A DNA stretch of 35,373 bases from Burkholderiales bacterium (GCA_025360385.1 JANYCG010000204.1:1-35373); one strand, 5' to 3'; shown: positions 16,501 to 25,193, counted from the first letter of the stretch. The notes: generated by a model not told the origin, from the sequence alone. Numbers and translations are program-made.

Positions 16501-18360
16501 TTACTGCGGGGAAACCATGTGGGGCGCTGTGCCCGCGTGCAAAGCATCGACCAGCGCCGCCCGGTGCTTGAGCACCGCGCGCTGGTTGATAGAACCCTTG
16601 TCGGTGACTTCACCCAGGTCGATCGAGGGCGGCTCGGTCAGGATGATGGCGCGGGCGATGCGCGTGGCGCTGCCGGTCGAGGTTTTGGCCAGCCGTGTGA
16701 CCAGTTCCTGCAACCATTGCCTCACGGGCGCTGACGCTGCCACCTCGGCCAGGCTGGCCTGCGCACCCAGGCCGCTCAGGCCGCGCAGTTCGGCGGTCGG
16801 GAAAAACATGGCACCCACGTCACGCAGATCCAGCCCGGTGATGACCGCGTCTTGCACATAGGGTGCGCCAGCGGTGGTGATCTTGCTGCGCAAGGGTCCC
16901 ACACTGACAAAAGTGCCGGTGTTGAGCTTGAAGTCTTCGGCAATCCGGCCATCAAACCGCAGGCCCTGGTGGTGGTCATCTGGGTCAATCCATTTGACTG
17001 CGTCGCCGGTGCAGAAAAAACCTTCATCGTCGAAAGATTCAGCGGTGGCCTGTGGGTTGCGCCAATAACCCGGCGTGATGTTCGGGCCGCGGTAACGCAC
17101 CTCGGTTTTGTCGCCCAAGGGCACCAGTTTGAGTTCGAGGGCTGGGCAGGGCAAGCCCAGGTCGCCGGCTTTGGAATGCGGTGTGGTGACAAACAGGCCA
17201 AACGGGCTGGACTCGGTCATGCCAAGGCCTGCCGTCATCACCACACGTTCGCCAAACTCGGCTTCGGCGCTGGCGTACAGGCTGTCCCAAATGGGCTGCG
17301 CCAGGGAGGCACCGGCGTAAAAAAGCTGGCGAACGCGGCTCAAAAAATTGCGCCGCAATTGTTCGTCAGACGTCATGGCGTTGGCGATGGCCTCAAAGCC
17401 GACTGGCACGTTGAAGTACCAAGTGGGCGAGACTTCACGCAGGTTGCGCAGTGTTTCGCCCAAGAGTGCGGGCGTGGGTTTACCGTCGTCGATGTACAGG
17501 GTTCCGCCGTTGTGCAGGACCATGTAAAAGTTGTGGTTGCCGCCCGCGGTGTGGTTCCAGGGCATCCAGTCGACCAACACCAGCGGGTCTTGCGCCACAG
17601 CGGGCATGGACTGCATCATTTGCTGCTGGTTGGCGCAGATCATGCGCTGGGTGTTGATGACGGCTTTGGGCAGCTTGGTCGAGCCGCTGGTGAACAGGAA
17701 CTTGACAATGGTGTCTGGCCCGGTGGCCTGCATTGCCAAATCGACCGCTGGCGTGGGTTTGACTGCCAATAGAGAGTCAAAATCGATTAAAGTTCCCGTG
17801 TATGCTGGATAGTTTGCTACACTATTTATAACAACCTCGGTGCCCATCGGCACGACGGTTTCGATCGCGCGGCCATATCGCGCCCAGTCGGATGCGTACA
17901 CCATGCCGGGTGTCAGCGTGTCCAGCACATGGCGCAATTTGTCAAAGTCCTGGCTGACGACGGAATAGGCCGGCGACACGGCACAAAACGGCACGCCCGC
18001 AAACATGGCACCCAGGGCGAGCATGGCATGTTCCAGGCCGTTTTCACTCAAAATGACCAGCGGCCGGTCTGCGTTCAAGCCGCGATCCAGCAAGGCCTGG
18101 CCGATGCTGCGCGCGGCGTCCAGCGCCTGTTTGAAGCTCAGTGTTTTCCATTGACCGCCTGCGGCCGGGTCGCGCCGTGCGTACAGAATCCGGTCAGGCG
18201 CGGTGTTGGCCCAATGGACGAGCCGGTCGGTCATGCGGTGTGCGTAAGGCAACAAGGCCTGGTCCGCCGTCAGGAAGGTGGCACCCTGGGCCTCATGCAC
18301 TCGCGCACGGGTCACGCCGAACTTGAAGTCGCGGAATTTTGGGCGGGTGTTGCTGTGCAT
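16501..18360 (-). CDS. fcs: Feruloyl-CoA synthetase
   Basis: The 619-residue protein is an ANL-superfamily acid-CoA ligase. It has the ATP loop LFTSGSTKLPKAVINT (near residue 221), the YFNVPVGFEAIA region, the GLGMTESSP adenylate motif, and FDGRIAEDFKLNTGTFVSVGPLR. The latter, with DWMPWNHTAGGNHNF, is characteristic of the feruloyl-CoA synthetase group in Burkholderiales. It activates ferulate or related hydroxycinnamates with ATP and CoA. A copy of the AT-rich repeat forms codons for INSVANYPAYTGTLIDF (17778-17830), between N-terminal and core motifs. The crotonase gene ends 13 bases upstream, consistent with an operon. Confidence 0.9.
   Translation of the reverse strand: MHSNTRPKFRDFKFGVTRARVHEAQGATFLTADQALLPYAHRMTDRLVHWANTAPDRILYARRDPAAGGQWKTLSFKQALDAARSIGQALLDRGLNADRPLVILSENGLEHAMLALGAMFAGVPFCAVSPAYSVVSQDFDKLRHVLDTLTPGMVYASDWARYGRAIETVVPMGTEVVINSVANYPAYTGTLIDFDSLLAVKPTPAVDLAMQATGPDTIVKFLFTSGSTKLPKAVINTQRMICANQQQMMQSMPAVAQDPLVLVDWMPWNHTAGGNHNFYMVLHNGGTLYIDDGKPTPALLGETLRNLREVSPTWYFNVPVGFEAIANAMTSDEQLRRNFLSRVRQLFYAGASLAQPIWDSLYASAEAEFGERVVMTAGLGMTESSPFGLFVTTPHSKAGDLGLPCPALELKLVPLGDKTEVRYRGPNITPGYWRNPQATAESFDDEGFFCTGDAVKWIDPDDHHQGLRFDGRIAEDFKLNTGTFVSVGPLRSKITTAGAPYVQDAVITGLDLRDVGAMFFPTAELRGLSGLGAQASLAEVAASAPVRQWLQELVTRLAKTSTGSATRIARAIILTEPPSIDLGEVTDKGSINQRAVLKHRAALVDALHAGTAPHMVSPQ
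17778..17830 (-). repeat. Dispersed AT-rich repeat, sense copy inside fcs
   Basis: Reading the minus strand from 17830, this copy matches the one at 28715-28767 at about 38 of 53 positions without gaps. It is read in the same codon frame, giving V--Y-A-TG-L--F in both proteins. It stands out by AT content and rare codons (ATA, AGT, GTA, TTA) in a GC-rich gene. Confidence 0.65.
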
Positions 18361-18373
18361 GTCAGTCGCCTAT

Positions 18374-19177
18374 TCAGTTGCCGATTCCGGTGGGTTTGAC
18401 TTTGGGTCCCGTGCCATCCAGAAACGCCCGGACACGGGCTTTGGCCTCGGGGGCGGATTGCACGACGGACGACATCAGCGCCTCCATCAAAAACCCGTGG
18501 TCGGCGGTTTGCTCTGCGATGCGGGGCAGGGCGTGCATCAACGCGTAGTTGGTCATGGGCGCGTTTTGTGCGATGCGCTCGGCCAGCTCGATGGCCTTGG
18601 CCAGCGCCTGGCCGGCTGGCACGTGGTACTGGGCGAAGCCTCTGGCGACGCCGTCAGCGGCTTTGTAGACACGCCCGGTCATCATCATGTCCATCACCGT
18701 TTGCGCACCCACCAGCTTGGTGATGCGCACCGAGCCGCCACCGCCGACAAAAATGCCGCGCGAACCTTCGGGCAAGGCAAAAAAAGTGGTGTCGTCGGCC
18801 ACGCGAATGTGGCACGAAGTGGCCAGCTCCAGCCCGCCGCCGACCACGGCACCATGCAGCGCCGCGATGATAGGCACCTGGCCAAACTCAATCGCCGTGA
18901 GCACCTTGTGCCAGGAGCGCGAGTGGTGCACGCCGTCAACCGCGTCCATCTCTTTGAGCGAACTCAAATCAAGGCCGGCGCAGAAGTGTTCGCCTTCGCC
19001 GTCAATGACCACGGCCTTGGTCGTTTCCGGCAACTCATCAAAACGTTGGCCAATGGCGGCCATAACGCCATCGCTGATGGCGTTGCGTTTTTTCGGGCGG
19101 GTCAGGCGGATGATGGAGATCGCACCCCGGTGTTCAACGGAAACGTCGCTCAAGGTGGCAATGGGTTTGGCAAACAT
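18374..19177 (-). CDS. Crotonase-family enoyl-CoA hydratase
   Basis: The 267-residue protein has the crotonase core: RPKKRNAIS, HFCAGLDLSSL (oxyanion hole), AALHGAVVGGGLELATSCHIRVADDTTFFALPEGSRGIFVGGGGSVRI. Both hydratase glutamates are present (GGGLELA and LPEGSRG). The Pseudomonas feruloyl-CoA hydratase/lyase (Ech/HCHL) has Ser at the first position, so this enzyme looks like a plain hydratase and not the vanillin-forming lyase. It is encoded 13 bases before feruloyl-CoA synthetase and probably acts on the CoA ester made by it. The exact product is unproven. Confidence 0.88.
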   Translation of the reverse strand: MFAKPIATLSDVSVEHRGAISIIRLTRPKKRNAISDGVMAAIGQRFDELPETTKAVVIDGEGEHFCAGLDLSSLKEMDAVDGVHHSRSWHKVLTAIEFGQVPIIAALHGAVVGGGLELATSCHIRVADDTTFFALPEGSRGIFVGGGGSVRITKLVGAQTVMDMMMTGRVYKAADGVARGFAQYHVPAGQALAKAIELAERIAQNAPMTNYALMHALPRIAEQTADHGFLMEALMSSVVQSAPEAKARVRAFLDGTGPKVKPTGIGN

Positions 19178-19243
19178 GGTGCGTATCTATTCAATCAAAG
19201 GGTAAAAAAAAGCCACGAGAATTCAAAAGGTTATAGTTAATAA

Positions 19244-20206
19244 TCAATTTTGACTCTGTTTGCGGCGGACAAAATCAGTATTTACCCCTATCGCGGGCTG
19301 TGTGCCCATCGAGGCGTTGGAAAACAAGTCGGCCAGCGTGCGGCGCAGCCAGATGTTCCCCGCGTCCAGGTTGAAACGCTCATGCCAATGTTGTTTGACT
19401 TTGTACGCTGGCAATGGGACGGGGGGCTCCAACACCCGCACCCGCTCCTGCAACGCCAGGGCATTGCCCAGCAGGCGTGGCACGATCACCAGGAACTCGG
19501 TTTGCGCCACGACGCGAGCCACGCCAAGGAAGCTGGGCACCCGCAACACGGCGCGCCGCACAATCTTTTGGCGGGCCAGCACCTTGTCAACCACGGCGTG
19601 GCCGGTGGCGGCGCTTGTGACCAAAATATGGCCCTCTGCAGAAAAGTTGCGCACCGTCAGTTTGGCCCGGATACGGGGATGGTCGAGGGCCGCCAGGCAA
19701 ACAAAGTCTTGTGCAAACAGGGCCTGCTGGTAAAAGCCCGCCTCCAGGTCGGGCGTGAACCCGATGGCCAGGTCGGCCTCTCCGGATTCCAGGCGGTGGC
19801 GGCTGGCGGCAGAAATTTGGTCAACTGCAAGCGTCAGCCCAGGGGCTTTTATTTGCAAATACGTGATCAACCGGGGCAGCAAGATGATCTCGCTGATGTC
19901 TGTCATGCACAGGCGGAACTCGCGCACGGCCGTGCCTGGGGAAAACGCATCCGGCCTGCCACGGGCCTTTTCAAGGCGCGTCAAGGCTTCGAGCAACTCG
20001 GGGTAGATCGCCTGCGCCCGGGGCGTGGGTTCCATGCCTTGCGAGGTGCGGATGAACAAGGGGTCTTCAAAGTGACGGCGCAGCTTGTTCAGCGCCAGGC
20101 TGGCGCTGGGCTGCTCAATGTGCAGCGACAGCGCTGCCCGCGACACGCTTTGGGTTTTGTAGACTTCAACGAAGACGCTGAGCCAGTCCAGGTCAAGCTT
20201 TGCCAT
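19244..20206 (-). CDS. LysR-family transcriptional regulator
   Basis: From the ATG at 20206 (MAKLDLDWLSVFVEVYKTQSVSRAALSLHIEQPSASLALNKLRRHFEDPLFIRTSQGMEPTPRA) the protein has 320 residues, normal for LysR. The helix-turn-helix is at residues 18-37. The effector domain follows, related to the NahR/LinR type by its LPRLITYLQ and GEADLAIGF segments. The upstream frame to 20386 has no family match and crosses the promoter. It is divergent from mobA with 205 bases between, and leads the ferulate run, so it could control either or both. Confidence 0.92.
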   Translation of the reverse strand: MAKLDLDWLSVFVEVYKTQSVSRAALSLHIEQPSASLALNKLRRHFEDPLFIRTSQGMEPTPRAQAIYPELLEALTRLEKARGRPDAFSPGTAVREFRLCMTDISEIILLPRLITYLQIKAPGLTLAVDQISAASRHRLESGEADLAIGFTPDLEAGFYQQALFAQDFVCLAALDHPRIRAKLTVRNFSAEGHILVTSAATGHAVVDKVLARQKIVRRAVLRVPSFLGVARVVAQTEFLVIVPRLLGNALALQERVRVLEPPVPLPAYKVKQHWHERFNLDAGNIWLRRTLADLFSNASMGTQPAIGVNTDFVRRKQSQN

Positions 20207-20238
20207 GGCGGCAGTGTAATGTTCTATATCAAAAAAGC

Positions 20239-20254
20239 ATACTGAGTATTGACA
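20239..20254 (+). promoter_or_regulatory. Candidate LysR operator and mobA -35 element
   Basis: ATACTGAGTAT (20239-20249) is an 11-bp dyad of ATAC-N3-GTAT form, resembling LysR-type sites. It overlaps a perfect -35 hexamer TTGACA (20249-20254). The -10 at 20272 (TAGTCC) is poor, as expected for an activator-dependent promoter. The site lies between lysR and mobA, about 160 bases before the mobA start. Confidence 0.5.
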
Positions 20255-20411
20255 ATTTGACTTTGACGCAATAGTCCAAGCCTGCGACAGTTGGGGCAAA
20301 TCAAGAAACCCAGGGAGATTTCGTGGCGGGCCGCGGGCAGTATTTGCCTGCACTGCAACACCTCTAATGAAGCTGCGCAGTTGCAAGCCCCGAATCTAAG
20401 GAAAGAACAAA

Positions 20412-22394
20412 ATGCAATTTCACCTCAACGGATTTCGAACCGGCGATCCAGGGCTTCTGGATGCCGCCACGGGCGTGCCGACCTCGGCGAGCTCTAATCA
20501 GCCCTCGGGGAATGCGCTTCCCGTTGACGCTGATGTCTTGATCATCGGATGCGGCCCTGCAGGACTGACCCTCGCCGCGCAGTTGGCCGCCTTCCCGGAC
20601 ATCCGCACCGTGATCGTCGAGCAGAAACCCGGCCCCTTGCAGTTGGGCCAGGCCGATGGCGTGGCGTGCCGGACGCTGGAAATGTTCGAGGCCTTCGGTT
20701 TTGCCGAGCGTGTCTTGAAAGAAGCGTATTGGGTCAATGAGACAAGCTTCTGGAAGCCTGACCCCGAACAAGGCGCTGGCGACGTCAGCCGCATTGTGCG
20801 CAGCGGGCGCGTGCAGGACGTGGAGGACGGCCTATCGCATATGCCGCATGTGATCCTCAACCAGGCGCGCGTGCACGATTTTTACCTTGAAACCATGCAA
20901 AGGTCGCCTTCGCGGCTAGTGCCGCATTACGACCGCCGTCTGGTGGGCCTGGAGCGTGCACCCGAAGCTGTGCCGGATGGCCCATCCGCCTACCCTGTCA
21001 CCGCCCGCTTCGAGCGGCAAGACGCCGGGCGCGAGGGGCAAGTCGAGACCATCCGCGCCCGTTACGTCATTGGTTGTGATGGCGCGAGAAGCCAGGTGCG
21101 CCAGTCGATGGGCCGAGTGCTGAAGGGCGATTCCGCCAACCATGCCTGGGGCGTGATGGACGTGCTGGTGGTCAGCGACTTTCCTGACATCCGTTTCAAG
21201 TCGCTGATCCAGTCCGCCAATGAAGGCAGCATCCTGGTCATCCCGCGTGAGGGCGGCTACCTGGTGCGCGTGTATGTGGAGCTAGACAAACTCAAGGTGA
21301 ACGAACGCGTCGCGGCCCGCAACATCACCATTGAGCAGCTGATTGCAGCGGCCCAGCGAATCTTTCATCCCTATACCCTGGATGTGAAAGAAGTGGCCTG
21401 GTGGTCAGTCTATGAAATCGGCCAGCGCCTGTGCGACAAGTTCGACGACGTTGACCCCCCCCAAACGGATGGACAGGCCACACGCCTGCCGCGCATTTTC
21501 ATTGCGGGCGATGCCTGCCACACCCACAGTCCCAAAGCGGGGCAGGGCATGAACGTCTCCATGCAGGACGCCTTCAACCTGGGATGGAAGTTGGTGGCCG
21601 TCTTGCAAGGGCGCAGTCCGGCCAGTCTGTTACACACCTATTCTGCCGAGCGGCAAGCGGTGGCCAAACAACTGATCGACTTCGACCGCGAATGGGCTGC
21701 CATGCTCAGCGCGCCTTTGCAAAAGCCTGGTGAGGCACCAGGCACTGGCATGGACCCGGCCGAGGTGCAGCGTTACTTTGAGCAGCATGGCCGCTACACG
21801 GCGGGCACTGCAACGCAATACCAAGCTGCGCTGCTGACCGGCCCATCCACCCACCAGCCTCTGGCCTTGGGCCTGGTGATCGGAACACGTTTTCACTCCA
21901 CGCCGGTGGTTCGCGTGGGGGATGGCAAACTGATGCAGCTAGGCGCGGCCCTGGCGGCGGATGGCCGTTGGCGTCTGCTCGCCTTCGCGGGAGCGGGCGA
22001 CGACGCGGGGCCTTCATCGTCCGTCGGCAAGCTGTGCCGCTACTTGGTTGAATCGCCGCAGTCTCCGCTCAAGCGCTACACCCCGCCAGGCGCAGACCCG
22101 GACGCCGTGTTTGATGTGCGGGCAGTGTTTCAGCAGAGCCACCGCCAATTGGCCATCACCGCCATGCCCGAGTTGCTGTTCCCGCCCAAGGGCCGCTACC
22201 GGCTGCGTGACTATGAAAAGGCATTCTGTGCGCTGGACGATGCGAAACAGAACATCTTCACCCTGCGGCAAATAGACCGAGAGCAGGGTTGCCTGGTGGT
22301 GGTGCGGCCCGACCAGTACATCGCGCACATCTTGCCACTGTCCGACACTGCTGCACTGGCCGCGTTCTTTGACGACTTCATGCGGCTTGCCTGA
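20412..22394 (+). CDS. mobA: 3-hydroxybenzoate 4-monooxygenase
   Basis: This FAD- and NADPH-dependent aromatic hydroxylase converts 3-hydroxybenzoate to protocatechuate. The 660-residue protein opens MQFHLNGF like Comamonas testosteroni MobA. It has the FAD fold DVLIIGCGPAGLTLAAQLA, the LGQADGVACRTLEMFEAFGFAERVLKEA substrate region, the YVIGCDGARSQVR motif, IFIAGDACHTHSPKAGQGMNVSMQDAFNLGWKL, and the thioredoxin-like C-terminal domain of phenol hydroxylase type ending VVRPDQYIAHILPL. Length matches the family (about 640). GGAAAG lies 8 bases before the ATG. It is divergent from lysR and convergent with a Bug gene. No ring-cleavage genes are in the window. Confidence 0.95.
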   Translation: MQFHLNGFRTGDPGLLDAATGVPTSASSNQPSGNALPVDADVLIIGCGPAGLTLAAQLAAFPDIRTVIVEQKPGPLQLGQADGVACRTLEMFEAFGFAERVLKEAYWVNETSFWKPDPEQGAGDVSRIVRSGRVQDVEDGLSHMPHVILNQARVHDFYLETMQRSPSRLVPHYDRRLVGLERAPEAVPDGPSAYPVTARFERQDAGREGQVETIRARYVIGCDGARSQVRQSMGRVLKGDSANHAWGVMDVLVVSDFPDIRFKSLIQSANEGSILVIPREGGYLVRVYVELDKLKVNERVAARNITIEQLIAAAQRIFHPYTLDVKEVAWWSVYEIGQRLCDKFDDVDPPQTDGQATRLPRIFIAGDACHTHSPKAGQGMNVSMQDAFNLGWKLVAVLQGRSPASLLHTYSAERQAVAKQLIDFDREWAAMLSAPLQKPGEAPGTGMDPAEVQRYFEQHGRYTAGTATQYQAALLTGPSTHQPLALGLVIGTRFHSTPVVRVGDGKLMQLGAALAADGRWRLLAFAGAGDDAGPSSSVGKLCRYLVESPQSPLKRYTPPGADPDAVFDVRAVFQQSHRQLAITAMPELLFPPKGRYRLRDYEKAFCALDDAKQNIFTLRQIDREQGCLVVVRPDQYIAHILPLSDTAALAAFFDDFMRLA

Positions 22395-22448
22395 ACGCAT
22401 CCTGCGCCTTTTGCTTGTCACGATGTCCCACTGCATCCAACCGGGCAC

Positions 22449-22483
22449 GGTGAGCGGGCGGACCCCCACCGGCCCGCATCACC
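22449..22483. terminator. GC-rich hairpin between convergent mobA and Bug genes
   Basis: GGTGAGCGGGC (22449-22459) can pair with GCCCGCATCACC (22472-22483) with one bulged base. It lies between two convergent stops and may end transcription from either side, but no T-run follows. Confidence 0.4.
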
Positions 22484-22494
22484 GATTGGCCCAC

Positions 22495-23469
22495 TTACTG
22501 CGCTTGCAAATTGATCGATTTGGCAATGGCGGCACCACGGGCCGCTTCTTTTTTGTAGAAGGCATCGAGTTGCTGCAAATTCATGGGTTCAGCAATCACG
22601 GTGCCTGAGGCTTCTATGGTCTTGCGCACATCTGGGTTGGCCAGTGCGGCATAGGCTGCTTTGTGAATGGCAGCCAACGGGGCCTCTGGCATTTTGGTGC
22701 TGGCCTGCAGGCCGATCCAGATGCTGAACTGGTAGTCTTCAAATCCTTTGGTGAGGCGCGCGGGAGGCAGCTTGGGCAGGCGCGCGACCGACTCGTTTGA
22801 TGCCACTGCCAGCGCCTTGATTTGGCCACCGTCAATTGCACCCAGCACCGGGCCAACCAGCGGCACCACGGCAAAATCAATCACGCCGCCCATCAGGTCT
22901 TTCAGGTAGGGTGCCAGGCCGCTGTAGGGCGCATGCAAACCCGTGGCACCGGCGTTGTGCAGGGCTTTTTCTGCCATCAGATGGTACAAGGAGCCAATGC
23001 CAGTGGAACCAAAACTCAGGGGCTTGTCGGCCTTTTTGGCATAAGCCACAAATTCTTCGAGCGTGTTGACGGGCAGGTCTTTTCTGACGGCGATGGCAAT
23101 GTTGGTGTGGCCCACCAGGGCGGCCATGCGCATGTCTTCAGGTTTGTTTTTGGCTGCCGCAAGCCCCAGGGGGGTGTAAATCAGTTCCAGCGGCGAGCCG
23201 GCCAGAATGGTGTAACCATCAGGCGTGGCGTTTGAGGCCTTGAGCACGCCGAGTGAGCCACCTACACCCACCACGTTTTCGACAATGACGGGCTGGCCAA
23301 GGGTATCTTGCATACCTTTGCCCACCGCACGGCCCAACACGTCCGAGCCACCGCCCGCCGGGAAGGCGACGATCATCGTCAGCGGTTTGCCGGGGAAGTT
23401 CTGTGCTGCGGCAAATGGTGCCAGCGCGGCTATGCCCGTGCCCAGCAGGATGTTTATCCAGGATTTCAT
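22495..23469 (-). CDS. Bug-family (TctC-like) periplasmic binding protein
   Basis: The 324-residue protein has a Sec signal peptide (MKSWINILLGTGIAALAPFAAAQ) and the Bug fold: PLTMIVAFPAGGGSDVLGRAVGKGMQDTLGQPVIVENVVGVGGSLG, FGSTGIGSLYHLMAEKAL, HAPYSGLAPYLKDLMGGVIDFAVVPL. It is a periplasmic receptor for a carboxylate. It follows the dadA-like gene by 122 bases on the same strand and is convergent with mobA, so its ligand may be an amino acid-derived or aromatic acid. No TctA/TctB membrane genes are nearby. Confidence 0.92.
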   Translation of the reverse strand: MKSWINILLGTGIAALAPFAAAQNFPGKPLTMIVAFPAGGGSDVLGRAVGKGMQDTLGQPVIVENVVGVGGSLGVLKASNATPDGYTILAGSPLELIYTPLGLAAAKNKPEDMRMAALVGHTNIAIAVRKDLPVNTLEEFVAYAKKADKPLSFGSTGIGSLYHLMAEKALHNAGATGLHAPYSGLAPYLKDLMGGVIDFAVVPLVGPVLGAIDGGQIKALAVASNESVARLPKLPPARLTKGFEDYQFSIWIGLQASTKMPEAPLAAIHKAAYAALANPDVRKTIEASGTVIAEPMNLQQLDAFYKKEAARGAAIAKSINLQAQ

Positions 23470-23591
23470 GGTTTGTTCCTCAATTCTTTAAAGTTGATAG
23501 TCACTATGGACTGGTCGGGTTGAAATGCGTCGCTGCTGACCAGACCGCGGGCATTGTAGAAATCGAAACCGGGCCGGTCCGGCCACAAAAA

Positions 23592-24857
23592 CTAGCCACA
23601 AAATGCAAAGTCAACCTCGGGTGTCAGGCCGCTCACAATGCGGGCAATGCTCTTGCCCGAACCGCAGGCATGTGTCCAGCCCAGCGTTCCGTGGCCCGTG
23701 TTGAAAAACAGGTTCTTCAATTTGCTTTTGCCAATGATGGGCACATTGCTGGGGGTGGCCGGTCGCAGGCCAGTCCAAAAGCTGGCCTGTGTCGTGTCGC
23801 CCGCGCCGGGGAAGAGCTGTTCCACGCGGCGCACGATGGCCTCGCAGCGCACGCGATTCAGGTCGCGGTCGTAACCATTCAACTCTGCCGTGCCAGCGAT
23901 GCGCAGGCGGTCGCTGCCCGGTCCGGTCAAACGTGAGAACACCAGCTTGAACTCGTCATCGGTCAAGCTCACCTGATGCGCCATGCTGGCGTCTTTCACC
24001 GGCAGGGTGACGGAATACCCTTTGGCTGGATAAATCGGCAAACGAATGCCCAGCGGCGCGGCGTAGATCGGGCTCAAAGACCCCATGGCCAGCACGTAGG
24101 CATCTGCGCGCAGCCGCTGGAAGCGCCCTTCGCTGTCCGTGGCTTCCACGTGGTCGATCTGCTCACCGGCTTCGCGCAATGCCGTGATGGTGTGGCTCAT
24201 CAAAAACTTGACGCCGGACGCCTCACACAGCTTGACCAGCTCGCGCGCAAAACGGTTGGCATCCCCCGATTCGTCTTCGGCGGTGTAAGTGGCGCCGGCC
24301 AGTTGCACCCGGATGTGGGCCAGGGCCGGCTCAATTTTCACGGCTTCGTCGGCGCTGATCACCTGGCGCTCGCAGCCCAGTTCGCGCATTTGCAAGGCGG
24401 GGCCCTGTGCGCCATCAAACTCTTTTTGCGAGGTGTAAAAATGCAAAATGCCCTGCGTGCGCTGGTCGTATTGCAGGCCGGTGTTGCGGCGCAGCTCTTG
24501 CAACATGGCACGGCTGTAGGTGCCCAGGCGCACGATCTGCGCGATGTTGTGGCGCGTGCGCGCGGGCGTACATTCGCGCAAGAACTGCAAGCCCCAGAGC
24601 CACTGGCGCATGTCGGCGCGCAGCCGAAACAGCAAGGGCGCATCTTCTTTGCCCAGCCACTGCAGTAACTTCAGTGGCGCGCTGGGGTTGGCCCAGGGTT
24701 CTGCGTGGCTGACCGAGATTTGCCCGCCGTTGGCAAAGCTGGTCTCGGCCGCCGGATTCGCCTGGCGATCCACCACGGTGACGTCGTGGCCGAGTTGAGA
24801 CAAGTAGTAGGCCGAACTCACGCCGAGCAGACCGCTACCAAGGACGAGAACTTGCAT
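23592..24857 (-). CDS. FAD-dependent amino-acid dehydrogenase, DadA-like, under a glycine riboswitch
   Basis: From the ATG at 24857 the protein has 421 residues. It begins with a dinucleotide-binding fold (MQVLVLGSGLLGVSSAYYLSQLGHDVTVVDRQ), followed by TSFANGGQISVSHAEPW, typical of D-amino-acid dehydrogenase small subunits. Near the C-terminus are WTGLRPATPSNVPIIGKSKLKNLFFNTGHGTLGWTHACGSG, the FAD-binding tail. DadA oxidises D-alanine and other D-amino acids at the membrane, passing electrons to quinone. The frame continues upstream to 25034 only because the riboswitch happens to lack stops. Control by glycine suggests that glycine may be a substrate or linked signal. Confidence 0.9.
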   Translation of the reverse strand: MQVLVLGSGLLGVSSAYYLSQLGHDVTVVDRQANPAAETSFANGGQISVSHAEPWANPSAPLKLLQWLGKEDAPLLFRLRADMRQWLWGLQFLRECTPARTRHNIAQIVRLGTYSRAMLQELRRNTGLQYDQRTQGILHFYTSQKEFDGAQGPALQMRELGCERQVISADEAVKIEPALAHIRVQLAGATYTAEDESGDANRFARELVKLCEASGVKFLMSHTITALREAGEQIDHVEATDSEGRFQRLRADAYVLAMGSLSPIYAAPLGIRLPIYPAKGYSVTLPVKDASMAHQVSLTDDEFKLVFSRLTGPGSDRLRIAGTAELNGYDRDLNRVRCEAIVRRVEQLFPGAGDTTQASFWTGLRPATPSNVPIIGKSKLKNLFFNTGHGTLGWTHACGSGKSIARIVSGLTPEVDFAFCG

Positions 24858-24940
24858 TTGAGAGCCTTGTAAGTGAAGAGGCGGCATGAAACAATCGTAT
24901 TTTGCTACAAAAAAAGTAGCGTACGAATTTGCCATGCACT

Positions 24941-25160
24941 GCCGCTCCCCCTGTCCTTGGTACCTGAGAGTTTCACTGCGGTGCCACAACGGCACACAGC
25001 TTGCTCCTTCGGTGCGTTGTGCCTTGATGCTCAAAACACAACGGCTCTCCAGACGGCCTTCAACAAAAATAGGCAGTGGTGGTGACCTGAGCGTTCATGG
25101 GAGTTTGCGCCTTCGGTGGATGAAGCCAGCAATATACTGCCTCATCACTCTCCTGCCTAC
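24941..25160 (-). ncRNA. Tandem glycine riboswitch
   Basis: Two glycine aptamers lie in series in the dadA-like leader. Aptamer 1 (25157-25072) has GGCAG/CTGCC as its P1 helix, GGAGAG, CACCGAAGGCGCAA and CGCTCAGG. Aptamer 2 (about 25056-24945) has TGGAGAG, CACCGAAGGAGCAAG, ACTCTCAGG and the hallmark GGACAG. The linker is about 15 bases. After aptamer 2, GAGCGGCA (24947-24940) can pair with TGCCGCCTC (24886-24878), 21 bases before the start codon. This is a possible expression platform acting on translation. A TTTTTTT-loop hairpin GCTAC/GTAGC (24920-24904) sits between. Confidence 0.92.
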
Positions 25161-25164
25161 ATGA

Positions 25165-25193
25165 ATTATATTGCATAAACTGCAGCTTGTTAC
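25165..25193 (-). promoter_or_regulatory. Promoter of the glycine riboswitch and dadA-like gene
   Basis: On the minus strand a perfect -10 TATAAT (25170-25165) lies 17 bases after GTAACA (25193-25188, four of six -35 bases). Transcription would start near 25158, exactly at the beginning of aptamer 1. Confidence 0.7.

Noticed and set aside
18374-19177. Crotonase as the vanillin-forming feruloyl-CoA hydratase/lyase (ech)
   Set aside because: It has Glu where that enzyme has Ser at the first catalytic position and differs around the second, so a plain hydratase is the safer call.
23568-23584. GGCCGG-T-CCGGCC as a terminator between the dadA-like and Bug genes
   Set aside because: The stem is short, nearly loopless and without a T-run on either strand.
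24858-25034. N-terminal extension of the DadA-like protein
   Set aside because: The extra codons run through glycine riboswitch aptamer 2, so the open frame is accidental; the FAD fold starts at 24857.
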